Source: Ornithinimicrobium sufpigmenti (GTDB lineage Bacteria; Actinomycetota; Actinomycetes; Actinomycetales; Dermatophilaceae). Taken from it: 64,000 nt of DNA. Where the stretch lies: positions 248,001-312,000 of the forward strand of contig NZ_CP036403.1 in NCBI RefSeq assembly GCF_004322775.1, in the 5' to 3' direction. The notes beneath the pieces are model-generated. The model saw nothing but the letters and a program-made list of their open reading frames with translations. It searched no databases and was not told where the DNA came from. The position numbers were made by a program, and so were the translations under genes. The stretch's first letter is position 1. Each line of letters opens with the position of its first letter. Below are positions 16,404-24,921 of the stretch, piece by piece.

Positions 16404-17318
16404 ATGGACACCACATACCTCAGCCACGCGATCGATGTGCAGGACGTCGTCGTCCGCTACGGCGACGTGACGGCTCTGGACGGCGTCGACCTCCAGGTCG
16501 AGCCGGGCCAGGTGACGGCCCTGCTGGGCCCCAACGGGGCCGGCAAGACCACCTTGGTCGACTGCCTGGAGGGCTTCCGCCGACCGACCTCGGGCACGGT
16601 GCGCGTCCTGGGCACCGACCCGTGGCGCGCCGGCACCCGTTGGCGCGACCGCATCGGCGTCGTCCTGCAGGACACCAGGATGGACGCCGACCTCACCGTC
16701 GCGGAGTTCGTCGCGATGACCCGCGGGTGGTATGCCGACCCGCTCGGGGCCGACGAGATCCTCTCCGCCGTGGGGCTCACCGGGCTGGCCGACCGCCGGG
16801 TGCACAAGCTCTCCGGCGGCGAACGGCGCCGCCTCGACCTGGGGCTGGCGCTGGCCGGACGGCCGGACCTGCTCTTCCTCGACGAGCCCACCACAGGGCT
16901 GGACCCCAACGCCCGGCGCGAGCTGTGGGACCTGCTCTCCGGCCTGCGCAGCCAGGGGCACACCATCCTGCTGACCAGCCACGACATGCACGAGGTCGAG
17001 GCGCTCGCCGACCGGGTCGCCGTGCTCATCGACGGACGGATCCGCGCGGAGGGCACGGTCGCACAGCTGCGCGAGCAGTCGGAGCTGCCCTCGACCGTGT
17101 CCTTCGTCAGCAGCGCCGACCCCACGCGCATCGCCCCGCTGGGAGCCGAGCGTGACGAGCGCACCGGGCGCTGGCAGCTCCGCACGGACGACACCACCGA
17201 CGCGCTGCGGCGGATCACCGCCGCACTGGGCGAGGACGTGATGGACGTCCAGCTCCGTACCCCCACCTTCGAGGACGTCTACCTCACCCTGCTCGGCCGA
17301 AAGGAGGCCCACTCATGA
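16404..17318 (+). CDS. ABC transporter ATPase of the LAP cluster
   Basis: A 304-residue ATP-binding subunit of a daunorubicin-resistance-type (ABC-2) exporter. Seen: Walker A GPNGAGKTT, Q-loop VVLQDTRM, signature LSGGERRRLDLGLALAG, Walker B LLFLDEPTTGLD, H-loop TSHDMHE and a C-terminal regulatory beta-rich tail. The corresponding plantazolicin genes (pznG/H) are an ABC pair. The start is ATG at 16404; the upstream in-frame ATGs lack a better ribosome site. The gene overlaps the permease (ATGA). Probable role: export of, and self-protection against, the mature peptide. Confidence 0.9.
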   Translation: MDTTYLSHAIDVQDVVVRYGDVTALDGVDLQVEPGQVTALLGPNGAGKTTLVDCLEGFRRPTSGTVRVLGTDPWRAGTRWRDRIGVVLQDTRMDADLTVAEFVAMTRGWYADPLGADEILSAVGLTGLADRRVHKLSGGERRRLDLGLALAGRPDLLFLDEPTTGLDPNARRELWDLLSGLRSQGHTILLTSHDMHEVEALADRVAVLIDGRIRAEGTVAQLREQSELPSTVSFVSSADPTRIAPLGAERDERTGRWQLRTDDTTDALRRITAALGEDVMDVQLRTPTFEDVYLTLLGRKEAHS

Positions 17319-18160
17319 TGACCGCCAGCTCCGTCCACAACGACACCGCACCGCTCATGACCACCCCCGCCACCCCTGCCGACGGCCAGACCTCGTCCCG
17401 CCGCCCATCCCCGCCGGGTGCGCTCGGCAGCGCCGTGCGGCAGCTGCGCTGGGACTGGCTGCAGCAGGTGCGCAACCCGTCTGCGGTCTTCTTCACGCTG
17501 GCGCTGCCGGTGCTCTTCCTGCTCGCGTTCGCGGTCACCAGCACCGACACCGAGGCCGCCGCGGGGTACTACGTCCCGACGATGATGGGGTTGGCCGCGG
17601 CCTCGGGCACGCTGACCAACCTCGCGGTCACGCTGACCTACCTGCGCGAGTACGGCCAGCTCAAGCGCATCCTGGTCACGCCGCTGCCGCGCAGCTCCTT
17701 CCTCGCCGGCCGGATCGCGGCCGCGGGCATCGTCTCCCTGCTGACCTGTGCCGTGCTCGGCCTCGTCGGGGCAGTCGCGTATGACGTCGTGCCCGAGCAG
17801 GTGTGGGCACTGCTGCTCGCCCTGGTCCTGATCATCGCGGCCGGCAGTGCGATCGGGGTGCTCACCACGACGATCATCCGCAGCGAGACCGCCGCGGCGC
17901 CCGTCGCCAACGCCATCGGCCTTCCGGTCATGCTGGCCTCCGGAGTCTTCTTCCCGCTCTCCACCGCCCCCGACTGGTTCACGCGGGTCGCCGAGCTCCT
18001 CCCGTTCACCCGGTCCGTCGAGCTGGCGGTGGCCGCGTACGACGGGACCGTCACCAGCGAGCTCGTGCTGCAGGCGCTGCTCACCGGCGGCCTGTGGACC
18101 CTCGGGGCGATCCTGCTGGCCGTCCGGTTCTTCAGCTGGGCGCCACGCAAGAGGCGGTGA
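17315..18160 (+). CDS. ABC-2 type permease of the LAP cluster
   Basis: A 281-residue membrane protein with a 45-residue polar N-terminus and six predicted transmembrane helices (starting at FFTLALPVLFLLAFAV). The region LREYGQLKRILVTPLPRSSFLAGRI between helices 2 and 3 is typical of ABC-2 permeases, as is ASGVFFPL near helix 5. It overlaps the ATPase stop by 4 nt and should form the channel of the exporter. Confidence 0.9.
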   Translation: MMTASSVHNDTAPLMTTPATPADGQTSSRRPSPPGALGSAVRQLRWDWLQQVRNPSAVFFTLALPVLFLLAFAVTSTDTEAAAGYYVPTMMGLAAASGTLTNLAVTLTYLREYGQLKRILVTPLPRSSFLAGRIAAAGIVSLLTCAVLGLVGAVAYDVVPEQVWALLLALVLIIAAGSAIGVLTTTIIRSETAAAPVANAIGLPVMLASGVFFPLSTAPDWFTRVAELLPFTRSVELAVAAYDGTVTSELVLQALLTGGLWTLGAILLAVRFFSWAPRKRR

Positions 18161-18165
18161 CGGCG

Positions 18166-18948
18166 ATGCCCGTGTCGATGCCATCGGCCACCCCCGCCCT
18201 TGCCGCGAACAGCCTGACCGTCCGCTCCCAGCGAGAGAGCATCCTCCGCGCCGCTCGGCAGGCCCACGGCACCGAGACCGCTGACCTCCCCGAGGGCGCC
18301 GTGCTCGCTGACCTGTGGAGCACCGACGAGTCCTGGCGCGACCACCTCCGTCAGGCCCTCGCGACCGGAGGGCCGGTGGTGCTCCTGTCCAGCCTGGGGA
18401 TCGACGGTCCCGGGCGCCACGCCGCCTATGCGCAGGTCCTCGCGGACCGCGAGCGGTACGCGCGCCAGGCGGCCCCGGACGCGGTGGTGCTGCGGCTGGC
18501 GCCGGTCGTCGAGGACCTGGCCGTCTACGAGGACGCGCTGCGTGCGGGGCTGCCCATCCACCACGCGTACCCGGCGGAGCCGGTCGCCTGGCTCGCGGCG
18601 CGTGACGCCGTCGCCGTGGCCGCGGCGGCCCTGCGCACCGGCCGCACCGCCGCGGTGCTCGACGTGGCCGGCGGTCAGGAGGTCACCGTGACCAGGCTCC
18701 TGCAGGAGTACGCGCGCCAGCTCGGCGCAACCTCTCCAGGACTCGTCCCCGTCCCGCCCGAGCAGCTGCTGGCCCGGCTCCAGCAGGTCTTCGGGGCGGC
18801 CAGTGCCGCCGCCGTCGTCGGCCACCAGCAGTGGGTGGGCTCCCTCGCCGGACGCACCGGCCGTGGCGCCGAGACGGTGCGACGGGCGCTGGGGCGAGAG
18901 CCCACCGACTGGGCCACGGCGGTGGCCGACCTCGCGATGCTCCGCTGA
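18166..18948 (+). CDS. NmrA/SDR-like protein lacking the nucleotide-binding loop
   Basis: A 260-residue protein of the LAP cluster. Its central and C-terminal part follows the NmrA-like atypical SDR pattern: VVLLSSLGIDGPGRHAAYAQ, VVLRLAPVVEDL, AWLAARDAVAVAAAALRTG (usually the DVA motif), VLDVAGGQEVTVTRLLQEY and VPPEQLLARL. The N-terminal GxxGxxG Rossmann loop is missing: the protein starts in the fourth or fifth strand. It may therefore have lost NAD(P) binding and act as a scaffold or immunity factor. It sits where plantazolicin clusters carry the unexplained gene pznJ, but I cannot claim homology. The start is ATG 18166 (GAGGCGG upstream); GTG 18157, overlapping the permease stop, is possible. 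Confidence 0.6.
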   Translation: MPVSMPSATPALAANSLTVRSQRESILRAARQAHGTETADLPEGAVLADLWSTDESWRDHLRQALATGGPVVLLSSLGIDGPGRHAAYAQVLADRERYARQAAPDAVVLRLAPVVEDLAVYEDALRAGLPIHHAYPAEPVAWLAARDAVAVAAAALRTGRTAAVLDVAGGQEVTVTRLLQEYARQLGATSPGLVPVPPEQLLARLQQVFGAASAAAVVGHQQWVGSLAGRTGRGAETVRRALGREPTDWATAVADLAMLR

Positions 18949-18960
18949 CCCACCCACGGC

Positions 18961-19020
18961 GCGCCCTGACCGCACCACGCGACGCCCTGACCGACACCAC
19001 AGGGGCGCCCTGACCGACAC
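18961..19020. repeat. Three short direct repeats before the small membrane gene
   Basis: CGCCCTGACCG recurs at about 18962, 18983 and 19006 with 21- to 23-bp spacing; the last two copies share CGCCCTGACCGACAC. They fill most of the 99-bp gap between the NmrA-like gene and the next gene. No hairpin is obvious. Function unknown. Confidence 0.5.
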
Positions 19021-19047
19021 GACACAGAGCGACGGAAGGAATCGACC

Positions 19048-19251
19048 ATGTCACCCTCGCGCAACGATCTCGTCCTCGCGCCGATCCTGCTGGCCCTGGG
19101 CCTCAGCGTCTTCGGCGGCCTGGTGGTCTGGCTGATCACCCAGTCGACCGGCCACGCGCTGACCTCCGCGGCCATCGGCCTCGTCATCGGCGCAGCCATC
19201 TACCTGCTCTCCGTCGGCAGCGCCCGCAAGAACGAAAGGCAGCTTCCATGA
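19048..19251 (+). CDS. Small two-helix membrane protein of the LAP cluster
   Basis: A 67-residue protein with two hydrophobic helices (about residues 9-30 and 38-58) and a basic tail (ARKNERQ). Good ribosome site (GGAAGGAA) before the ATG. Its stop overlaps the start of the cyclodehydratase C gene (ATGA), so it is translated together with the modification enzymes. Possible roles are membrane anchoring of the enzyme complex or immunity. I know no characterised homologue. Confidence 0.75.
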   Translation: MSPSRNDLVLAPILLALGLSVFGGLVVWLITQSTGHALTSAAIGLVIGAAIYLLSVGSARKNERQLP

Positions 19252-20207
19252 CCTCCCCCACGCTCGCCCCGCGCACCCGGTTGCTCCGGTCCGGCGACAC
19301 CTTGCTGGTCGCCAAGGACTCCGAGGTCCGCACCATCTCAGGCGCCCCTGCGGTCGACCTCGTCGAGACCCTGGTCCGCTCCGCCCGCGGCCCCCGGCTA
19401 CCGGTCCCCGCCGATGCCGGCCCGGAGTGGCACGCCTTCGTCGCGCTGCTCACCGAGGCTGGGCTGGTGACGACCGACCCGGCCGTGGCACGGGCCAGCG
19501 GGCAGGCCCGCCTGCTCTGGGACCGCTGCGGGCAGGCGCTACCCATCCAGAACATCGACCGGGCGCTGCGCGGGTCGACGATCCCCGTGGTGGGCAGCGG
19601 CACGGTGGCGGACCGCATCCGCCAGATCGTCGAGGAGGCCGGGCCGCGGGTCGTGGCGGACCGGGAGGCCGGCAGGTGCGGCGCCGACATCCCTGGCGCG
19701 GCCGCGGTCACCGTGGTCGTCGGGGAGTCGCTCACCGACCCGGTCCTGCTGGACCACAACGAGTGGGCGCTGGAGCACCGTGCGCCGTGGCTGGCCGTCG
19801 TCCCGGACGACGCCGGGCGCTCGGTCGTCGGGCCGTATGTCGTGCCCGGCTCCTCGGCCTGCTTCCGCTGCTACCTGCTCCGAAGGAACGCCAACTTCCC
19901 GGACCGGCGCATCATCGGCGAGCTGAGCACCGCCGAGCCGGTGCCCACGAGCACCCCTCGGGTCGAGCTGCTGGGTATGGGGTGGTTCACCGCCGCCCTC
20001 GCGGCGGAGAAGGTGCTGGAACGGGTGGCGCTCGGCGACCACTCCTCGATGAGCGCTCCCGGCTCCCTGGCCAGCATCGAGCCCGCCCGACCCGGCGTCG
20101 ACGTCTCCGAGCACCGGGTGCTGCGGGTACCGCGCTGCCCGGCCTGCTCGCCGACGGCCGGGCGCGGCCTGCCCCAGGTGTGGTTCCACGGTGGTGAGCG
20201 GCCGTGA
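19248..20207 (+). CDS. TOMM cyclodehydratase partner (E1-like C protein)
   Basis: A 319-residue E1/ThiF-like protein that in this family binds the leader peptide and presents it to YcaO. The N-terminal 95 residues have the winged-helix RRE character expected for leader binding. The middle holds a degenerate Rossmann segment (STIPVVGSGTVADRIRQIV) without a complete ATP loop. A structural zinc site is formed by C205-F-R-C208 and C297-P-A-C300, both seen. ATP is used by the YcaO partner, not by this protein. It overlaps both neighbours by 4 nt. Counterpart: PznC. Confidence 0.9.
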   Translation: MTSPTLAPRTRLLRSGDTLLVAKDSEVRTISGAPAVDLVETLVRSARGPRLPVPADAGPEWHAFVALLTEAGLVTTDPAVARASGQARLLWDRCGQALPIQNIDRALRGSTIPVVGSGTVADRIRQIVEEAGPRVVADREAGRCGADIPGAAAVTVVVGESLTDPVLLDHNEWALEHRAPWLAVVPDDAGRSVVGPYVVPGSSACFRCYLLRRNANFPDRRIIGELSTAEPVPTSTPRVELLGMGWFTAALAAEKVLERVALGDHSSMSAPGSLASIEPARPGVDVSEHRVLRVPRCPACSPTAGRGLPQVWFHGGERP

Positions 20208-21616
20208 CGGCGACGATCACGGGCGCATCGACCACCGGCCTGATGACCGCGCCGCCCACCCGCGCCATACCCACCCTGTGCACCGACACCCCCTGGACCG
20301 ACCCCGCGGTCGGCTGGGACCGGCTGGCCACCTTCGCCTCCCCGCTGGTCGGGGTCGCGCACCGGCTCTTCGAACAGCTCCACGACGTGGACGACATCCG
20401 GATGGCCGGCGTGGGTGCGCAGGCGTGCGAGTCGACCTGGCTGCTCGGCGCCCCCTGCAACGAGCTCAACGGCGGCGGCGCCGGCGACCCACGCCAGGCA
20501 CGGGCCGCCGCGATCGGCGAGACGGTCGAGCGCTACAGCGGCGCCTACGTCGACCCGCTGACCTTGACCCCCGCCACGCCTGCCGAGCTCGCGGCCCAGG
20601 GTGTCGACCACGTCCGGCCCGACGAGCTGACGCTCCTGGCGCCCGAGCAGCTCGCCGACCCGGAGTGCCCGTTCTCCCCGTTCACCGACCGCACCCGGCT
20701 GCAGTGGGTGACCGGCACCGACCTGGTCGGTGGCCACCCGGTCGCCGTGCCCGCCCAGCTCGTCCACCTGATCGGCCGCGCACTGGGTGACACCCCGATC
20801 GGTTATGCCACCAGCAACGGTATGGCGTGCGCCTGCACCTGGGAGGAGGCCGTCCTGTCGGGCCTGCTGGAGGTCGTCGAGCGCGACGCCTTCATGGCCA
20901 CCTGGTACGGCCGGCTGTCGTTGCCCCGCGTCGACGTCTCGTCCTCCCCCGAGCTGCGCCGGTTCTTCGCCGACCACGTCGACCCAGCGGGCCTCGACGT
21001 GACGCTGGTCGACATGTCGGTGCTGGTGGACGTGCCGGCCGTGCTGGCGGTGGTCCGCAACGACGGCAGCGGCGTCGCCCCCCTCGCGCTCGGCGCCGCG
21101 GCCTCCGCCGACCCGGCCACCGCGGTCCGCAAGGCAGTCATCGAGGCCTTCCAGACGCGCACCTGGGCCAAGGCCGAGCAACGGGAGGGTGCGGTCATCG
21201 ACCCGGCGGAGGGCCTGGACCAGGTCCACGACTTCGACGACCACGTGCGGCTCTCGCTGCACCCCGCGACCATCGAGGCGGCCTCGTTCCTGGACGCCTT
21301 ACCGGTCACGGTGCCGCTCTCGGCGCTCCCGGCCGTCGACGGCGACACCCCCGGTCGGATCGTGCGCAACGTCATGGCGCGACTCACCCCGCAGGGCGTG
21401 CGGGCCGTGGCCTGCGACGTGACCAGCCCCGACGTCGCCGAGGGCGGCCTCGTCGTGGCGAAGGTCTTCTCCCCGCAGCTCAGCCCGCTCGACAGCGGCT
21501 ACCGCACCCGGCTGCTCGGCAGCCGCCGGCTGCGGGAGCGGGCCTTCGAGGTCGGGGTCCTGGACCGCCCGCTCGACTTCAGCGACCTCAACCCGTGGCC
21601 GCACCCCTTCCCGTGA
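20204..21616 (+). CDS. YcaO cyclodehydratase (D protein)
   Basis: A 470-residue ATP-dependent enzyme that activates backbone amides and cyclises Cys/Ser/Thr to azolines. YcaO signatures are present: AIGETVERYSGAYV (G105-E106 and the ERYS ATP/Mg site), LLEVVERDAFMATWYG (near residue 225) and a C-terminus NPWPHPFP that fits the PxPxP motif known to be needed for azoline formation. The GTG at 20204 overlaps the stop of the C gene (GTGA). Together with the C protein it should form the heterocycle synthetase for the precursor at 16078. Counterpart: PznD. Confidence 0.95.
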   Translation: MTATITGASTTGLMTAPPTRAIPTLCTDTPWTDPAVGWDRLATFASPLVGVAHRLFEQLHDVDDIRMAGVGAQACESTWLLGAPCNELNGGGAGDPRQARAAAIGETVERYSGAYVDPLTLTPATPAELAAQGVDHVRPDELTLLAPEQLADPECPFSPFTDRTRLQWVTGTDLVGGHPVAVPAQLVHLIGRALGDTPIGYATSNGMACACTWEEAVLSGLLEVVERDAFMATWYGRLSLPRVDVSSSPELRRFFADHVDPAGLDVTLVDMSVLVDVPAVLAVVRNDGSGVAPLALGAAASADPATAVRKAVIEAFQTRTWAKAEQREGAVIDPAEGLDQVHDFDDHVRLSLHPATIEAASFLDALPVTVPLSALPAVDGDTPGRIVRNVMARLTPQGVRAVACDVTSPDVAEGGLVVAKVFSPQLSPLDSGYRTRLLGSRRLRERAFEVGVLDRPLDFSDLNPWPHPFP

Positions 21617-21649
21617 GGCCACGTCCCACCCCCTGGAGGTAAGAACGAG

Positions 21650-22483
21650 ATGATCACCGACTCCATCCACGGCGCCAACCTGGTCGACATCGTCTACGGC
21701 GAGGTGCCGGCGCCAGGTGACGTCGCCGAGGACTTCGTCGAGGCGACCAAGATCCACCGGGACGCCATGGGCTGGGACGCGCCCGGAGTACGCATCCTGG
21801 AGACCACGCCCGAGATGCACCCGGTCGTCGCCCGCGCCGGCCAGCGCCACCTGTCCCGGGACGCCGTCGAGCTGCCCGAGCCAGAGCCCGTCGCCGCCGC
21901 CTTCAGTGACGTCTTGCGGCGACGGGTCAGCGCGGAGCACTTCTCGGCCGAGCCGCTGACCTTGGCGGAGCTGTCGACGCTGCTGCGCCACGCCTGGGAG
22001 CCGCAGCCCGGTACCGGCCCGGCCCACGGCGGGCCGCCACGCCGTCCCTCTCCGTCCGCCGGGGCGCTGAACCCGCTCGAGCTGTGGGTGGTGGTCCGGG
22101 ACGTGCGGGGCCTGGCGCCGGGGCTGTACCACGTCGAGATGCCCAGCTCCGGCACGGCGCTGCTGACCCGGGTCCGGGACGCGGACGTGCCGGCGCTGGC
22201 CCGCGCCGCCCTGCAGGAGGAGATGGTCCTGGCTGCGCCGGCGACCCTCGTGGTGGCGATGATGCCGTGGCGGTCGCGGTTCAAGTACGGTCCACGGGCG
22301 GTCCGGTTCGCCCTCATGGAGGCGGGCCACACCTGCCAGACGCTGCTGCTGACCTGCGCGGCCATGGGGCTGGCGGCCCGGCCGCTGGGCGGCTTCTGCG
22401 ACGACGAGGTCAATGAGCTGCTGGGCTTCTGCGGCGTGGACCAGGTGCCGCTGTACCTGGTGCCGGTCGGGCGTCCGGGCTGA
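21650..22483 (+). CDS. SagB-type FMN-dependent azoline dehydrogenase
   Basis: A 277-residue nitroreductase-fold protein that oxidises azolines to azoles. Seen: RRPSPSAGALNPLELWVVV (FMN-binding), RFKYGPRAVRFALMEAGHTCQ with the K212-Y213 pair that corresponds to the catalytic Lys-Tyr of azoline dehydrogenases, and GLAARPLGGFCDDEV. Its presence predicts aromatic azoles rather than only azolines in the product. AGGTAAG precedes the ATG; the stop overlaps the protease ATG by 1 nt (TGATG). Counterpart: PznB. Confidence 0.93.
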   Translation: MITDSIHGANLVDIVYGEVPAPGDVAEDFVEATKIHRDAMGWDAPGVRILETTPEMHPVVARAGQRHLSRDAVELPEPEPVAAAFSDVLRRRVSAEHFSAEPLTLAELSTLLRHAWEPQPGTGPAHGGPPRRPSPSAGALNPLELWVVVRDVRGLAPGLYHVEMPSSGTALLTRVRDADVPALARAALQEEMVLAAPATLVVAMMPWRSRFKYGPRAVRFALMEAGHTCQTLLLTCAAMGLAARPLGGFCDDEVNELLGFCGVDQVPLYLVPVGRPG

Positions 22484-23067
22484 TGAGCCCGGCCCGTCCG
22501 GCCCGGGTCGGCGCCTCCGCGCCCCCGGTGGCGCTGGTCCACGGGCTGGTTCCCTGGGCGATCGCTGCGGGGGCGCGGGGTCGTGGGCCCGCGGCCTGGG
22601 TCGAGACCTGCACCCGCCACCCGCAGCGGACGTATGACGTGGCGACCCTCCTGCTGGCCGCGCTCGCCGCGGCGCGCGGCCACCGAGGAGGGACCCTGGC
22701 CGCCGTCGCGACGGGGATCTGGCTGGGCGCTCCCAGGCCAGCCTCAGCCCCCGCGCTGACCTGCTCCGTGGCAACGGCCGAAGAGGTGATCTGGCGCGGC
22801 GTGCGGACGCCGGCGTGGTCGGTGGTGATGTTCGCCCTGCTGCACGCGCCGGCGCATCCCCGTCGCTGGCCCTACCACCTGCTCACCGGGGCTGTGCTGC
22901 ACGGCGTCGCCAGCCACCTGGGGGTGACGGCGGCAGCCCTGCTGCACGCCGTCCACAACCTGGCCGTGGAACGCCGCGCCGCGCTGGCGACACGGGCGGC
23001 TCGCGAGTCGACAGCAGGAGCCGGGACCGGTGCGGCACCCGCCCTCGACCCGGCGGTCGACTGGTGA
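22483..23067 (+). CDS. CPBP (Rce1/Abi-type) intramembrane protease, likely leader peptidase
   Basis: A 194-residue membrane protein with the three CPBP active-site motifs in order: E100-E101-V-I-W-R105 (EExxxR), F-A-L-L-H (FxxxH) and H-A-V-H-N (HxxxN). This protease type occupies the same place in plantazolicin clusters (PznE). It is the only peptidase here, so it is the best candidate for cutting between AA and RC of the precursor. Direct proof for this family's role in LAPs is limited, and immunity is an alternative. Converges on the regulator gene with a 7-nt gap. Confidence 0.85.
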   Translation: MSPARPARVGASAPPVALVHGLVPWAIAAGARGRGPAAWVETCTRHPQRTYDVATLLLAALAAARGHRGGTLAAVATGIWLGAPRPASAPALTCSVATAEEVIWRGVRTPAWSVVMFALLHAPAHPRRWPYHLLTGAVLHGVASHLGVTAAALLHAVHNLAVERRAALATRAARESTAGAGTGAAPALDPAVDW

Positions 23068-23074
23068 CCGGGCC

Positions 23075-23713
23075 TCAGCCCTCCGGGTCGATCAGCCCCT
23101 GGGTGATCGCCGCGCGCACCGCGGCCGCCCGGTCGTTGACGCCGAGCTTGGTGTAGCACCGGGCGAGGTAGGTCTTCACGGTGGCCTCGGACAGGTACAG
23201 CCGCCGACAGATCTGCCCGTTGGTCATGCCGAGCGACACCAGGGTGAGGATCTCCCGCTCCCGCTCGCTCAACGCTGCCTTCTCCTGCGGCTCCCGCAGA
23301 TGCCGGGCCAGTGCTGCGCCGACCTCCGGGGAGACCACCATCTCGCCGCGGGAGGCTTGGGCCAGCGCACCCCTGATCTCGCTCAGGGAGGCGTGCTTGG
23401 GCACGAAGCCGACGGCGCCGGCCCGGATCCCGTTGGCGATCTCGACCGGGTTGGACGTGGCTGACAGGATGAGGACGGGCACGTCCGGGTGCGCGTCCCG
23501 CAGCTGGGCGATGAGGTCCGTGCCGGTCATCCCCGGCATGGACAGGTCGGTGAGCACCACGTCCGGGCTGGTGCGGGCGACGGCGGCGAGGGTGTCGCGG
23601 GGGTCGGTGACACTGGCGACCACCTCGATCTCGCCGGACTCACCCAGCAGCAGCGACAGGCCGGTGGTGACGATCTCGTGGTCGTCGACGACGAGCACCC
23701 GCAACGGGGTCAT
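23075..23713 (-). CDS. NarL/LuxR family response regulator of the LAP cluster
   Basis: A 212-residue regulator: receiver domain with acidic pocket D10-D11, phospho-acceptor D56 (VVLTDLSMPGM), the Thr/Ser switch (LILSATS) and Lys near residue 104; LuxR-type helix-turn-helix at the C-terminus (LSEREREILTLVSLGMTNGQICRRLYLSEATVKTYL). Last gene of a three-gene operon; its ATG overlaps the kinase stop. It probably activates the biosynthetic operon; the palindromes at 15904-15952 are candidate targets. Confidence 0.93.
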   Translation of the reverse strand: MTPLRVLVVDDHEIVTTGLSLLLGESGEIEVVASVTDPRDTLAAVARTSPDVVLTDLSMPGMTGTDLIAQLRDAHPDVPVLILSATSNPVEIANGIRAGAVGFVPKHASLSEIRGALAQASRGEMVVSPEVGAALARHLREPQEKAALSEREREILTLVSLGMTNGQICRRLYLSEATVKTYLARCYTKLGVNDRAAAVRAAITQGLIDPEG

Positions 23714-24921
23714 CGGCCCGCCTCTGCCGGTGCCGCCGTGCCGGCCGCGTCGAGCGGCACCATGGCCGAGACGGTCGTGCCCTGTCCTGGCTCGGTGTCC
23801 AGGAGCAGCACCCCGCCGGCCTCGCGGACCCGGGTGCGCATGCCACCCAGGCCGAAGCCGTGGCCGGCGCTGCGGCCGGGGGCGATGGCGTCGGGGTCGA
23901 AGCCGGCGCCGTCGTCCGTCACCTCGAGCAGCAGCATCTCGCCGTCGGGGCGCACACTCACCTCGACGCGGCCGGCCCGGGCGTGCGCAGCCGTGTTGGA
24001 GAGGGCCTCCCGCAGCACCCGCAGGATGACCCCGCGCGCCACCGGTGACGGGCAGCAGCCCTCGAGGTCGACCGTGACCTGGGAGCGCAGACCGGTGGCC
24101 GTCGTCACCGCCTGCACGGCCATGGTGACCGAACGCTCGAAGTCGTCCTCCTCCAGGTCGTCCTCCGCCGTCCGCGCGAGGAGACCGCGCAGCTCGCCCA
24201 GCGCGCTGACCACCTGCTCGTAGGCCATCGCGGTATGGGTGTCGTCGGCGACCGCGCCGCTGCCCGCCTGGCGCTGGTGGGCGACCTCGAGCAGCATCCG
24301 GGTCACCGTGAGCCGTTGCAGCACGCCGTCGTGGACGTCCTGAGCCATCCGTGCGCGCTCAGCGGCGGCGCCCTGCTGCCGGCTGGCCTCCGCGAGGTCG
24401 GCCTGGGTCGCGGCGAGGTGGCGCAGCGCCTGCGCCCGTGACTCGCTGAGGGAGACGATCTGGGAGACCCAGGTGCCGGCGATCAGGCTGAAGACGAAGC
24501 CGACCACGAGGGCCACCAGGGCTGGCTGGCCGGAGGCTCCCTGATGGAGCAGCAGCGCCCCGACACACAGGGCGAACAGCGCGGTCACGCTGGCCAGGGC
24601 CCGGGGCAGGGGCAGGAACCAGAACAGCTGCGGGACGAGCGCGGGGAGGAGCAGCGCCGCGGCTGGGGTCACGACCGCCACGACGGCGCAACCCAGCAGC
24701 GAGGAGCCGATGAGCAGCAGGTCGTGGTAGGCCGCCCGACCGTCCTCGCGGGCGTTCACGACATACCCGGCCACGATCACCACGGCGCCCACGATGACGA
24801 GGGCCGCGCGGGGCCACCCCGCCGCAGCGAGCGCGAGCACGACGGCGACGCCGAGCGTCAGCCCGAAGAACGCGTGCCAGCCGGGTCCGGTCCCCTCCCG
24901 CTCCTCGGCGTTCACCGTCAT
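23710..24921 (-). CDS. Sensor histidine kinase (HisKA_3 type) of the LAP cluster
   Basis: A 403-residue membrane kinase. The N-terminal part has about five hydrophobic helices with very short loops, so it may sense a membrane-embedded signal or cell-envelope state. A coiled-coil linker follows, then the H-box (ERARMAQDVHDGVLQRL) and an ATP-binding domain (LREALSNTAAHARA, DDGAGFDP, GHGFGLGGMRTRVREAGG). Start ATG 24921, overlapping the methyltransferase stop (ATGA). Pairs with the regulator downstream. Confidence 0.92.
   Translation of the reverse strand: MTVNAEEREGTGPGWHAFFGLTLGVAVVLALAAAGWPRAALVIVGAVVIVAGYVVNAREDGRAAYHDLLLIGSSLLGCAVVAVVTPAAALLLPALVPQLFWFLPLPRALASVTALFALCVGALLLHQGASGQPALVALVVGFVFSLIAGTWVSQIVSLSESRAQALRHLAATQADLAEASRQQGAAAERARMAQDVHDGVLQRLTVTRMLLEVAHQRQAGSGAVADDTHTAMAYEQVVSALGELRGLLARTAEDDLEEDDFERSVTMAVQAVTTATGLRSQVTVDLEGCCPSPVARGVILRVLREALSNTAAHARAGRVEVSVRPDGEMLLLEVTDDGAGFDPDAIAPGRSAGHGFGLGGMRTRVREAGGVLLLDTEPGQGTTVSAMVPLDAAGTAAPAEAGR

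Noticed and set aside
20204..21616. YcaO as part of a thiopeptide or lanthipeptide-type system.
   Set aside because: No split dehydratase (LanB-like), no cycloaddition enzyme and no LanM/LanC gene is present, so a linear azole peptide is the better explanation.
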